A DNA stretch of 64,000 bases from Maridesulfovibrio ferrireducens (lineage in GTDB: Bacteria; Desulfobacterota; Desulfovibrionia; Desulfovibrionales; Desulfovibrionaceae), in assembly GCF_900101105.1 (NCBI RefSeq), contig NZ_FNGA01000002.1, positions 810,479 through 874,478 on the forward strand. Reading direction: 5' to 3'. The notes beneath the pieces are model-generated. The model was not told the origin of the DNA. It ran no database searches and was given only the letters and a program-made list of their open reading frames with translations. Made by a program: the position numbers and the translations under genes. The first letter of the stretch is position 1. Each line of letters starts with the position of its first letter. Positions 34,921-43,045 of the stretch are shown piece by piece.

Positions 34921-37900
34921 AAATCTTTCCCTGCATTATTATCATTATTTTTGGAAAAGTTATTCAGATCAATCGGAATACGCATACCGAATGTGCTCCC
35001 TTGTCCCGGTTTGCTGTGCATGAACACTTCGCCATGCAACATCTCGGAGACGAGTTTTTTGGTCAAATAGAGCCCTAAGCCGGTCCCTCCGGCCTTGACC
35101 TTCAAGTGAGATTCCATTCGCTCGAACGGCTCGAACAGACGAGGCATGTCCTTTTCTTCGATGCCGATCCCTGTATCCTTAACCTCTATCTCCACTTGGC
35201 TGTCCTGACGAACAACACTTAATGTAACCGTTCCCTTCTCCGTGTACTTTATGCTGTTACTCAGAAAATTGAGCAGACATTGCAGAACCCGTTTACGGTC
35301 GGTCTTCATAAGGATTTCACCGTTCATATTGACTTGAAGCGCAAGCCCTTTCTTCTCACGCGCGGGTTCAACAACGGTCACGGCCTCTTGGATCACTTCG
35401 GACAGTGAGAATGGCTCGATGAACACGTCTACCCGGCCAGATTCGATCTTAGAAATGTCTATAACATCCGTAATCAGCGCGAGTAGATGTTTGGAGGATT
35501 GGTAAACCCTGCCCAACTGACTCTTCTGTACATCGTTCAGCTCACCCGACATGCCCTTAATCATGATTCCAGTGAAGCCGATGATTGAGTTAAGCGGCGT
35601 GCGGAGTTCGTGAGACATGGATGCGATAAACATTGACTTGAGGTGGTCGAGCTCCTGCAATCGGTCATTGGCAATGCGCAATGCTTTAGCGTTTTCTTGT
35701 AACGCTTGCTCAAAGTTCTGGCGTTTAAACGCATTTGTAAATACCTGCCCCGTGAGCTGCATAAAGGCTGTTTCAACATCGTCCCACTTTACACCGTCCT
35801 TTGAAGAGGAAATCCCCAGAAGTCCCACGATATTACCTTCGTAGCTCAAAGGCGTCTCGAAAAGGGAACCTATATGTTTTCCCTCAAGCCATGTCTTTGC
35901 AGATTCCTCTCCTGGCTCCAGAGCCGCCACAGAAGGGATAATAATCATCTCTCCATTCATGATTTTTTCCTTGCGCCATGGAGTTTGAACCAATTCCAGA
36001 CCATGGTCCTCACAGGTTGAGCTCCCGCCTTTGGTCCCTTCCTTCCACATCTCTGCGCAGTACAATACCCCGGAGCTATCTACGCGCAGGAGGTAGACTG
36101 TATTGGCCTGAAGTACCTGTCCTATCCGTTGCATTGCCCCTTGCATGGCGGTGTTGATGCGTTGGTACGGAAGGCTGACGAAGTCGGTGGAAATCTTGGT
36201 AAGCATTCCCTTCAATTCATTGCTGTACCGCAGTCGGGCCTCAACTTCTCGTCGTTTGGCTACTTCCTTTTTGAGATTGTAAGTCCATGCGAAAATGATC
36301 AGAAGGAGAAGGCTGCCTCCGATTGCGATATTGATGGCATATTTCTTAACTACGATTGGATCTAAACCCGTCTTGAACTCTAGGCCAACCCAGCGTTGCA
36401 TGATGGCCTGTCCCTCCTCCGGCGTGATGGACAGGAGAGCTTTGTTGATCATAAGGACCAATTCCGGCCAGTCTTTACGGACTGCGAAATATAGGTTCGA
36501 TTGGCTCTCTCCGGCGGGTGCGGCAACCTTCAGGTTGGTTAAGTCGAGTGTGCGAATCCAGTAAGCCACAGCAGCGAGGTTGCCTACCATAGCGTCAGTG
36601 TCTCCCCGTGACACGCTTTCCAAGGCATCTCTGAGAGTCTTGTACCCTACAGGGCGTATGGCAGTATTTTCTAGCAGGTATCCTTCATGGGAAGTGTTCT
36701 CCTGCACAGCTATCTTCAAGTCGGCGATGTCGCTCAAACCTGTGATGAACGGGGCATTTGTCCGGGTGACCACGATTCTGTTGTACTGCGTATAGGGTCT
36801 GGAATAACGAAGGAACTCCATTCTCTTGCCAGTCTTTCCCACACAGGGAAAGGCATCAATATTCTTTTCCCGTGCTTCTTTCACAGCATCGTCCCATGAA
36901 AGGTCGGTGACGCGTTCAAACTTGATACCTAAACGCTTTGATACCAGCCGTACGTAATCAGAGGCTATGCCGCCAAACTCACCGTTGGCTCCCAAAAATT
37001 CATAGGGAACGAATTCAGGGTCCACAGCGAAACGCACTACTGGATGCGCCCGGACCCAAGCTTCCTCTTCTTCCGTGAGGGCGATGCGCTCGGTGCCGTC
37101 CTTGGTTGAGACTATGGGGGTCATGGGAGGACCTATGGTCAAATATTTTTCCAAAGACCTGTAATATGAGGAGTTCTTTTCTCTTTTTAGCTCAATAAGG
37201 TCCTTGTCTATGGCGGACTTGAGCTCCTTGGTCAGTTTGCCTTTTTTAGGAAAAGCAAAATGTAGATTAATGGGATTGAATATGATCGAGGTCTTGCCCA
37301 CGTTGTAGTGGCCTTCGAAAACGACCCCGTAAATACGATTTACGACGCCTGCGTCTGCTTGTTCCATGTCCAGCATTTGGAAGACATCTTTATATGAGGC
37401 TACCTCTATGAACTTTGCCGGCTTAACATCGAATCGCTTGAGTAATCCCTTGATTCCTCCCTTGCCCGAAGTGTGAATGCTACCTTTCATAACCGCTATG
37501 CGCAGTCCTTGCAGTTCCGTAAGGGTCGCTACATCCAGATCCGCGCGGGTGTAGATGGCTCCCCAGTTCATGAACACGCTTTCATCATTGAAATCGAACT
37601 TCGCGGCTCTCTTTTTGGAATATGCGACATCAACCATTATGTCGATTTTGCCCGATTCTAGCCGCTTCATGCATTCGGGCCATGTTCCACTCACGTATTC
37701 GAGTTTCCAGCCCTGCCGCTTAGCCACAGCGCTGAGTATGTCCGGAAAGATACCTGCATATTTCCCCGTGTTATCAAGAAAAATTTTGGGATAATTATCG
37801 TATGCCCCCACCTTGACGGTCAGGGGGGTAGAGATGGCTTCGGCTGCGGATGAAGGTAAAGATACGACCAGACAGAGTAACCATAAGACGAAGGCCACTA

Positions 37901-37943
37901 TCCATCGATGTCGTTTTGAGACGAAAAATAAAGTGGAATTCAT
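34917..37943 (-). CDS. BvgS-like sensor kinase with two periplasmic binding domains and GAF
   Basis: A 1008-residue membrane kinase. A signal/anchor segment (WIVAFVLWLLCLVVSLPSSAAEA) precedes two tandem family-3 solute-binding (Venus flytrap) domains, ~30-275 (LTVKVGAYDNYPKIFLDNTGKYAGIFPD) and ~295-545 (VRFAVDPEFVPYEFLGANGEFGGIASD). Then come a membrane helix (INIAIGGSLLLLIIFAW), a GAF domain (~600-755), the HisKA box SMSHELRTPLNSIIG and a HATPase with NFLSNSIKYT, DTGIGIEE and GTGLGLYLTKK. Unlike BvgS it has no receiver or Hpt; the next gene encodes a free receiver. A frame open 58 codons upstream is rejected because AAGGAG sits five bases before ATG 37943. The ligand is unknown. Confidence 0.9.
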   Translation of the reverse strand: MNSTLFFVSKRHRWIVAFVLWLLCLVVSLPSSAAEAISTPLTVKVGAYDNYPKIFLDNTGKYAGIFPDILSAVAKRQGWKLEYVSGTWPECMKRLESGKIDIMVDVAYSKKRAAKFDFNDESVFMNWGAIYTRADLDVATLTELQGLRIAVMKGSIHTSGKGGIKGLLKRFDVKPAKFIEVASYKDVFQMLDMEQADAGVVNRIYGVVFEGHYNVGKTSIIFNPINLHFAFPKKGKLTKELKSAIDKDLIELKREKNSSYYRSLEKYLTIGPPMTPIVSTKDGTERIALTEEEEAWVRAHPVVRFAVDPEFVPYEFLGANGEFGGIASDYVRLVSKRLGIKFERVTDLSWDDAVKEAREKNIDAFPCVGKTGKRMEFLRYSRPYTQYNRIVVTRTNAPFITGLSDIADLKIAVQENTSHEGYLLENTAIRPVGYKTLRDALESVSRGDTDAMVGNLAAVAYWIRTLDLTNLKVAAPAGESQSNLYFAVRKDWPELVLMINKALLSITPEEGQAIMQRWVGLEFKTGLDPIVVKKYAINIAIGGSLLLLIIFAWTYNLKKEVAKRREVEARLRYSNELKGMLTKISTDFVSLPYQRINTAMQGAMQRIGQVLQANTVYLLRVDSSGVLYCAEMWKEGTKGGSSTCEDHGLELVQTPWRKEKIMNGEMIIIPSVAALEPGEESAKTWLEGKHIGSLFETPLSYEGNIVGLLGISSSKDGVKWDDVETAFMQLTGQVFTNAFKRQNFEQALQENAKALRIANDRLQELDHLKSMFIASMSHELRTPLNSIIGFTGIMIKGMSGELNDVQKSQLGRVYQSSKHLLALITDVIDISKIESGRVDVFIEPFSLSEVIQEAVTVVEPAREKKGLALQVNMNGEILMKTDRKRVLQCLLNFLSNSIKYTEKGTVTLSVVRQDSQVEIEVKDTGIGIEEKDMPRLFEPFERMESHLKVKAGGTGLGLYLTKKLVSEMLHGEVFMHSKPGQGSTFGMRIPIDLNNFSKNNDNNAGKDL

Positions 37944-38302
37944 AGCACTCCTTGTTTCGGGAGGAATCCCGATTGCCGGACAACATCCGAAACTCCGATT
38001 TCCTTTGCATAGAATTACGGTTAGCCAGCGGCAATGCCTATTGCGGCTGGTTTCCGCAAAGAATTTTATTCTTTTATGATAGTTATTAATATAGCACTTG
38101 AAGTAAATTAATAGCAATAATTATGACAAAATAAGTGGGGGGTGACGGAAAAAGGAGTGTATTAAAGCTGGTTACAGTGAATAGTTCATTCCACTGTGCA
38201 GATTTGAGTAGTGTAAGTGTTCTTTCAGGACATTCTTCGACGAAGATGACAACCAATACACGACCAAATGTTACAGATAAAACATAAGCTCAGATAAAAA
38301 AA
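37944..38302. other. Intergenic region upstream of the two-component cluster
   Basis: About 360 bases between the BvgS-like kinase start and the PilZ gene end. I see no credible gene; the promoter of the kinase operon must be here, but no clear consensus stands out. No terminator with a good T tract was found for the PilZ gene. Confidence 0.5.
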
Positions 38303-38977
38303 CTATATATCGAAAGACTCAATGACTTTTTTCAGCAAGGTGTGTGAGTCATCTTCAAAACTGACAAATTTAAAACCCATTGAAATTTTATTTCCACAGC
38401 TAATAAAATTACGTACGACTCCTACTCCGAACAACATTGCAGCGCCTTCTTCATATTGAAACTTGAAATTGACGAACTCATTTTCCTTAATCTCCTCCAT
38501 TGTCTCACCTTTACGAAAAACAAAAGAAATCCTACCGCCCCCTTCAGAAATATCCCTGAATACTCCCTTATATTCTTTGTCTTTATAGGTAAGAATTACA
38601 GACTGAAAACATTCCACTCGCTTATTATTTCTGAGGTTAACTTTTTCAAATTTACTTGGATAAGCTAAATAAAGAAGTGGATAGGGATAAGTCATAACGC
38701 GGGTGACAGTTGCCCTGAATCCACAGAGATAACACCCGTCACACTTTGCTCTGACAGTTACAGCTGAATCCTCAATCAATATTCGTTTGTAATTACCTTC
38801 CCGCAAAGCAGGAAGCCAGATACTAAGAAAATAGCCGGGCCTAATCCCGACAACTTCTCCCCACAATCTTTCACCTGTGGAAAACAGCTCAACATTGGCA
38901 TTACCACCATGCTGCAATCCCAAATTATCACTTGCTCCACTGGAAACCACGTCCTGCTCAACCTGCTTCTCACTCAT
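38303..38977 (-). CDS. PilZ-domain (YcgR-like) c-di-GMP binding protein
   Basis: A 224-residue cytoplasmic protein. The N-terminal half (~30-120, FSTGERLWGEVVGIRP, then FRATVTRVMTYPYPLLYLAYPSKFEKVNLR) resembles the YcgR flagellar-brake domain. The C-terminal half is a PilZ domain with the c-di-GMP-binding arginines in LRNNKR (RxxxR) and the DISEGGGRI motif (DxSxxG). Such proteins slow flagellar rotation or control surface behaviour when c-di-GMP is high. It is a single gene; the start has only a weak GGATGG ribosome site. Confidence 0.87.
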   Translation of the reverse strand: MSEKQVEQDVVSSGASDNLGLQHGGNANVELFSTGERLWGEVVGIRPGYFLSIWLPALREGNYKRILIEDSAVTVRAKCDGCYLCGFRATVTRVMTYPYPLLYLAYPSKFEKVNLRNNKRVECFQSVILTYKDKEYKGVFRDISEGGGRISFVFRKGETMEEIKENEFVNFKFQYEEGAAMLFGVGVVRNFISCGNKISMGFKFVSFEDDSHTLLKKVIESFDI

Positions 38978-39242
38978 TATATTTAGTCACCATCCCTTAA
39001 TAAATATCTTAAACAAAATATCATACGGAAAATATAAGACCCACGATAATCGTTGTGTATCAGCGCATTAGAAAATAGTCTATGATATTTGAAAAGCAAT
39101 GCATCAATAGAATAAAAAAACGCACAATTAAGTCGTATCCAGCCTTTTCCCACTTCATCAAAATCAAATGAATCGGGTATTTGTCATTCCTTGTTTTTAT
39201 TAGATTAACTAATCGGACGCGGGCTTCTGAGATATTGCAAAA
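38978..39242. other. Intergenic region right of the PilZ gene
   Basis: About 265 AT-rich bases before the two tandem terminators of the orphan binding-protein gene. No gene or known RNA is seen. Confidence 0.5.
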
Positions 39243-39274
39243 AGAAACCCCGCCTCAATTGAAGCGGGGTTTCT
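39243..39274 (-). terminator. Terminator-like hairpin, copy 1 of a dispersed repeat
   Basis: A 32-base hairpin (AGAAACCCCGC arm with GCGGGGTTTCT) with inner CTCAATTGAA. On the minus strand TTTCTTTTT follows, so it acts as a second terminator behind the binding-protein gene. A near-identical copy lies at 42595-42626, with one compensatory base-pair change. Confidence 0.75.
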
Positions 39275-39296
39275 ATTATTAGAACCTAAATGACAT

Positions 39297-39337
39297 AAAA
39301 ACTTGGCCTCTTGCAAAATTTGCCGGAGGCTTCTTTT
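39297..39337 (-). terminator. First terminator of the orphan binding-protein gene
   Basis: A stem GCCTC at 39306-39310 with GAGGC at 39326-39330, plus an inner GCAAA/TTTGC helix. T tracts flank both sides, so it can work in both directions. Confidence 0.65.
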
Positions 39338-39341
39338 TTAA

Positions 39342-40181
39342 TTACTTACCGAGCCATTTTTTCAACAACTCAGGATGGTTATCCAGAAAAACATTTGCGT
39401 TTTTCAACGGGACAGCCCCTTCTTCCTCATTTTTAAACATCTCTGTCTGCATCACATCAATATCCCAATAGATACGATCCAAAATTGCAGCGGCTTCTGG
39501 GTAATCTTTGGAGAATCCTTTGCGCACGATAGTTACGATTTCTTCTGGACCTCCCAAAATACCTTTGGGGTCTTCAAGATATTTGAGTTCCCAACGTCCG
39601 AATTTCCAATGCGGCGACCATCCGGTTACCACAATCCATTTTTTTTGACGGATCGCATCACCAAGCATAGCAGTCATTGCCGCCCCGCTGCTTTCCTTGA
39701 GTTCTAAATCAAGATCATATTCTTTTATGGCCGTTTCAGAGAGCAACATCAGCCCCGCGCTAGGAGCTATACCTACAATTTCATTACCAAACTTATCTTT
39801 ATTGGCATTGAGTTCGGTTATTGAATCAATGGTCACATATTTGGGAACAACCCACCCCAGACGGGCCCCTTTGGTGTTGGCTCCATAGTTTTCGACCTTG
39901 TCTTTAACCTCGGCATAATAGGTACCATGTGTCTGCGGAAGCCAGGCCCCGACTGACGCATCAGCTTCACCTATCTCAAGAGCTTTCCACATGGTAGCTA
40001 CTGAAACCATCGTTATCTCAGCGTCGTAGCCCGCACGATCAAGAACAGCAGCCGCCAGATTGGTAGAAGTAATCGCACATGCATAAGGCGTAGTCACAAG
40101 CTTAATCTTCGGTCTGTCCGCAAATGCATTTGTAGATAGAAATACAATCAGCAGGACAAAAGGTATAATTCTTTTAAACAT
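39342..40181 (-). CDS. Glycine betaine/choline-type (OpuAC) substrate-binding protein, orphan
   Basis: A 279-residue periplasmic protein with a signal peptide ending NAFA. The body is OpuAC-like: LVTTPYACAITSTNLAAAVLDRAGYDAEITMVSVATMWKALEIGEADASVGAWLPQTHGTYY, then IVGIAPSAGLMLLSE, and VTGWSPHWKFGRWELKYLEDP, in which aromatic residues form the quaternary-ammonium box. It probably binds glycine betaine, proline betaine or a related osmolyte. There are no permease or ATPase genes beside it, so it must pair with a transporter encoded elsewhere. An in-frame ATG six codons upstream is open, but AAAGGAG five bases before ATG 40181 decides the start. Confidence 0.87.
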   Translation of the reverse strand: MFKRIIPFVLLIVFLSTNAFADRPKIKLVTTPYACAITSTNLAAAVLDRAGYDAEITMVSVATMWKALEIGEADASVGAWLPQTHGTYYAEVKDKVENYGANTKGARLGWVVPKYVTIDSITELNANKDKFGNEIVGIAPSAGLMLLSETAIKEYDLDLELKESSGAAMTAMLGDAIRQKKWIVVTGWSPHWKFGRWELKYLEDPKGILGGPEEIVTIVRKGFSKDYPEAAAILDRIYWDIDVMQTEMFKNEEEGAVPLKNANVFLDNHPELLKKWLGK

Positions 40182-40691
40182 CTTATCTCCTTTAAACAAA
40201 AACGTTTTATTACAGACTTATTCAAATTGAAGCGTCCCTCACCTGAATTGCACATTTTCAGAATGGGATATTTCAAAAAAAGTTCAAAATAACAATACTT
40301 TACAACACACACTCATAAAAGGACACCACAAGGTATAAGACGGCAAAACATCTTATATTTTATCCTAAATATATAAAGTAATTTATGGGTAAACGCTTTT
40401 ATAGCGCATCATATTAATCTTAAAAATGAAATTTTGGATTTAAATACAATGCACAAAGTAGAATTCAAAAAACAAATCAATGTAACTATTGAGAACACAA
40501 TATCAACACTGCATCGCCTAAGCTTACTATTAATATTGATTCAGAGTTCATTATGTGCGCAGATATGTAATAATAAACAACAAGAGCCTGTTTGGATTTG
40601 AAGTAAAACAGATTTATTTCATACCCACAAGGTGACCTATTGGGTACATAGTAGGTATACAGCATACCCAGTAGGCTATAAGCGGGATTGA
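40182..40691. other. AT-rich intergenic region at the edge of a decayed element
   Basis: About 510 AT-rich bases. No credible gene; a 50-codon frame at 40450-40602 has no ribosome site. The right end contains three related 11-base half-sites described separately. Confidence 0.55.
40622..40675. repeat. Three alternating 11-bp half-sites next to the integrase relic
   Basis: TACCCACAAGG (40622-40632), the inverted CCTATTGGGTA (40636-40646) and TACCCAGTAGG (40665-40675) are versions of one 11-base sequence in alternating orientation. The last two form an inverted repeat with a single wobble. They lie just upstream of the integrase remnant and could be recombinase, excisionase or repressor sites. 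Confidence 0.5.
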
Positions 40692-41018
40692 TACGCGAGT
40701 GAAGAAATCAGGGAATTATTTTGCCCTGCAAGGCGAGGTTTCGGGGAATATTTTACGGAAGGCTGGTGAGGCAAGCCTATTACACACATACGCCGCGCAC
40801 TGGCCAGAACTGCAGACCCGAAAGGCACCGATCTAGCGTACCCCGCTTGCCTATACGATATCCGACACCTTTGGATCACAACGATGCTTAATCAGGGAAT
40901 AGAGATGTCAACCATAGCTTATTTGGCCGGAACTAGCGTCCGTATGATTATGAAAAACTATTATGAACCCCATTCAGCGGATCTGGCGCGGGCTTCTGAG
41001 GTTTTGCCTCAGTTGTAG
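40692..41018 (+). pseudogene. Tyrosine recombinase (phage-type integrase) remnant, C-terminal part
   Basis: Conceptual translation gives YASEEIRELFCPARRGFGEYF, a TGA at 40767, then GKPITHIRRALART and LYDIRHLWITTMLNQGIEM, and STIAYLAGTSVRMIMKNYYEPH before a TAG at 41016. This is the catalytic end of phage integrases: the R-H box (DIRH) and the tyrosine (NYYEPH) are recognisable, but the usual LGH histidine is Thr (LAGTSVRM), the N-terminal two-thirds is absent and a stop codon interrupts the frame. It is therefore a dead gene. It lies 1.7 kb from tRNA-Ala, on that gene's 3' side, the usual place for an integrase of an element inserted at a tRNA. Confidence 0.75.
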
Positions 41019-41029
41019 AAAATAAAGAG

Positions 41030-41827
41030 CTATTTCTTTTTTCCATTATCTCGCTTTTCTATGGCTTCAAGCATGGTACTAGATTGCCCATAGAAAGATT
41101 CTTGAATTTCTTTAGGTCGTGAAATCATTTCCTTTACAATTATATTAACGAAGCTAAAAAGTTGGTAAGCTATATCCTTATTGTCATTTAGATTTATCTC
41201 AGCCGGATGGACAGCTGCATTTCCAACTATGCGCACAACATCCAAAGCTTTCTGAATCATAGGATCCAAACCATCTTGTACTAAGCTGGCAATATCAGCA
41301 TTAATATTTTTACCTGGTTTTCCCAGATGCTTACACAACTTTTGAATTGCAAGACGCAATAAAGCGGCTGCGCCTCTTGGTGAATCATTGACTATCAAGG
41401 CCGCTTCTTCAAAATCACAACGAACATCATCAGGCATATCAGAGTTCGGATCTACCTGATATTTTTGTGCAGGGTAAATGAGTTTATCGTAAACCCACAC
41501 AGCTATTTTTTTACACGCGTAACATTCACTAAGGTGAATGTTACCCGCTAAAAATCGACTATAATGAGAATTTTTCTGTTTCTCTAAAAAAGGAATACCT
41601 GAATTAACCTTTTCACAGTAATCTATTGTCGCATTTTTTTGATCTTCTTCCACATCACTAGCAGCCTCAATAATTGCACGAAAGTCTTTAGCTGGAAAAA
41701 ATGGTGTTCCATCCTCACCTACTGGCTCTATATATAATTTCTTCCAACTCTGACTGGTATATGCTCCGCAGCAAGGACAATTAAAAGACTTTTCAGATAC
41801 AGTTGCAGGCTTACTTCTTATAACCAT
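41030..41827 (-). CDS. DUF4145 domain protein with N-terminal zinc-ribbon cysteines
   Basis: A 265-residue cytoplasmic protein. The N-terminus has a CPCC pair and, ~90 residues later, CYAC, a likely zinc ribbon. The C-terminal half contains the DUF4145 pattern: FEEAALIVNDSPRGAAALLRLAIQKLCKHLG, then INADIASLVQDGLDP, and VRIVGNAAVHPAEI. DUF4145 occurs alone or fused to restriction/helicase proteins, often on mobile elements; its activity is not established to my knowledge. The start ATG 41827 follows TTGGAG by seven bases; a TTG four codons upstream sits on the ribosome site. It ends 12 bases from the integrase relic, convergent with it. Confidence 0.82.
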   Translation of the reverse strand: MVIRSKPATVSEKSFNCPCCGAYTSQSWKKLYIEPVGEDGTPFFPAKDFRAIIEAASDVEEDQKNATIDYCEKVNSGIPFLEKQKNSHYSRFLAGNIHLSECYACKKIAVWVYDKLIYPAQKYQVDPNSDMPDDVRCDFEEAALIVNDSPRGAAALLRLAIQKLCKHLGKPGKNINADIASLVQDGLDPMIQKALDVVRIVGNAAVHPAEINLNDNKDIAYQLFSFVNIIVKEMISRPKEIQESFYGQSSTMLEAIEKRDNGKKK

Positions 41828-41895
41828 TTGAATCTCCAATTTATTAATGAATCATATTGACCAAAGTTAATTAAAACTTCTTACGAATCTAACCT

Positions 41896-42477
41896 TTACC
41901 TTCCTAAATAGACATCATTGCAGCGTTTTTTGCTGCTCTCTCGCAAGCTATTTTCAATGCAACTCTTCATATGTTGATCTGAAATTTTTTGTAAACGACG
42001 CCAGTTAATAACACCATATGAAAAAATAGATATTCCTAAAAATAAAACTAACCATAATTTTACGAGCACTTCATTCAATTCTTTTGATAAAGTTGAAATA
42101 GACTTACTTGCATACCTTAACTCTATGCATTTTAAGTTGAAATCTCGGATTTTATCTGAATTTGCAGAAACTAAATCAAACAATTTATCTACCTCGTTAT
42201 CCCAAAGCCCCTTCACCTCTTTCGTTATGTAATTTTTCCTAATCCTTTCTAACTCTACTTCCCGATCCTTGATCCTTCCGTCTAAAACGTCTCCACTTTT
42301 TCTAAGGCATCGAATCTCCACATCTAGCATATCCGATTGTTTTTCAGTCTCGACTTTTCGATGCTCGATTTCACGCGAAATATTATATGGGAAAATAATC
42401 GCATAAAAAAGAATTACAGCTCCTAACGTACAACAAAATGAATAAAAATTGCTTGAAGAAAAACTTGGCAAACTCAT
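41896..42477 (-). CDS. Hypothetical membrane protein with coiled coil
   Basis: A 193-residue protein I do not recognise. A first membrane helix (~12-30, FCCTLGAVILFYAIIF) is followed by a charged, coiled-coil-forming stretch (~33-85, ISREIEHRKVETEKQSDML and later DREVELERIRK), a helical region, a second membrane helix (~140-160, VLVKLWLVLFLGISIFSYGVI) and a basic tail. The layout suggests an inner-membrane protein whose loop between the helices may reach across the periplasm. It lies upstream of the DUF4145 gene on the same strand with a 68-base gap. High Lys/Asn content and AT-rich DNA fit the view that this is imported cargo. Confidence 0.65.
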   Translation of the reverse strand: MSLPSFSSSNFYSFCCTLGAVILFYAIIFPYNISREIEHRKVETEKQSDMLDVEIRCLRKSGDVLDGRIKDREVELERIRKNYITKEVKGLWDNEVDKLFDLVSANSDKIRDFNLKCIELRYASKSISTLSKELNEVLVKLWLVLFLGISIFSYGVINWRRLQKISDQHMKSCIENSLRESSKKRCNDVYLGR

Positions 42478-42594
42478 TAGACCTCCAATTAAACTTAACC
42501 GGCAACAATACTTTTATTAAGCCAAGTGACCTTAAAAACTTTCCTACAGTGCCGCAAGTCTTCTTCAGCAAAACTTCGCAAGTCATACAAACAC

Positions 42595-42626
42595 AGAAAA
42601 CCCGCCTCAATTGAAGCGGGTTTTCT
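42595..42626. repeat. Terminator-like hairpin, copy 2 of a dispersed repeat
   Basis: A 32-base hairpin (AGAAAACCCGC with GCGGGTTTTCT around CTCAATTGAA), identical to copy 1 at 39243-39274 except that one C-G pair is an A-T pair, so the stem is preserved. A T-rich stretch follows on the plus strand. Confidence 0.75.
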
Positions 42627-42667
42627 CGATTTTTAAAGGCTCTGTACGTAAAGCCTGTACGTAAAAA

Positions 42668-42700
42668 CAAAAAAAAGGTTTACAGTTTTACCCGTAAACC
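42668..42700 (-). terminator. Intrinsic terminator of tRNA-Ala
   Basis: A 7-bp stem (GGTTTAC at 42678-42684 with GTAAACC at 42694-42700) followed on the minus strand by a run of T. It ends 11 bases after the tRNA. Confidence 0.8.
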
Positions 42701-42711
42701 CTTGAAATATA

Positions 42712-42787
<76 letters not shown>

Positions 42788-43045
42788 ACTCGTTGTGAAA
42801 AAGTATCTACAGATTACTATGCAACCTGTCAATACTCTCTTTTGTTTTATTTCAATTTTATTCTGAACATACTGCTAAAACATCACTTTTTTGCTGATCA
42901 GCCTTGGCTTTCACCCTTTCATTGAATATTTTTAACTTACTATACTTAATTACTCATCGATTCAGCTGTTGATTAGCCAGCAGACTTAGACTATCTTAGT
43001 AAAGTTTTGATAAGAGTCTAACTCTCTACTTTTTCACGAGGTATC
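42788..43045. other. Intergenic region between tRNA-Ala and the permease operon
   Basis: About 260 bases, divergent promoters expected: leftward for tRNA-Ala and rightward for the permease operon. I could not fix either promoter with confidence. Confidence 0.4.

Larger units (their letters stand above)
42478..42711. other. Intergenic region between the membrane protein and tRNA-Ala
   Basis: Together with the stretch up to 43045 this holds the second copy of the dispersed hairpin, the tRNA terminator and tRNA-Ala. A 95-codon minus-strand frame covers part of it but runs through these hairpins and is rejected. Confidence 0.6.

Noticed and set aside
39301-39312. CTTGGCCTCTTG shared with the anticodon-arm region of tRNA-Ala, as a possible attachment-site duplicate
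   Set aside because: Only 12 bases match, they lie outside the usual 3' end of the tRNA, and in the left copy they form part of a terminator hairpin.
40450-40602. 50-codon frame with a hydrophobic stretch in the AT-rich gap
   Set aside because: No ribosome site, no terminator and no recognisable similarity; expected by chance in such AT-rich DNA.
40767-40769. TGA in the integrase relic as a possible selenocysteine codon
   Set aside because: The N-terminal domain is missing and the catalytic LGH histidine is lost; no SECIS-like hairpin follows, so it is a decay mutation.
42383-42670. 95-codon minus-strand frame near tRNA-Ala
   Set aside because: Overlaps the start of the 193-residue gene and reads through the repeat hairpin.
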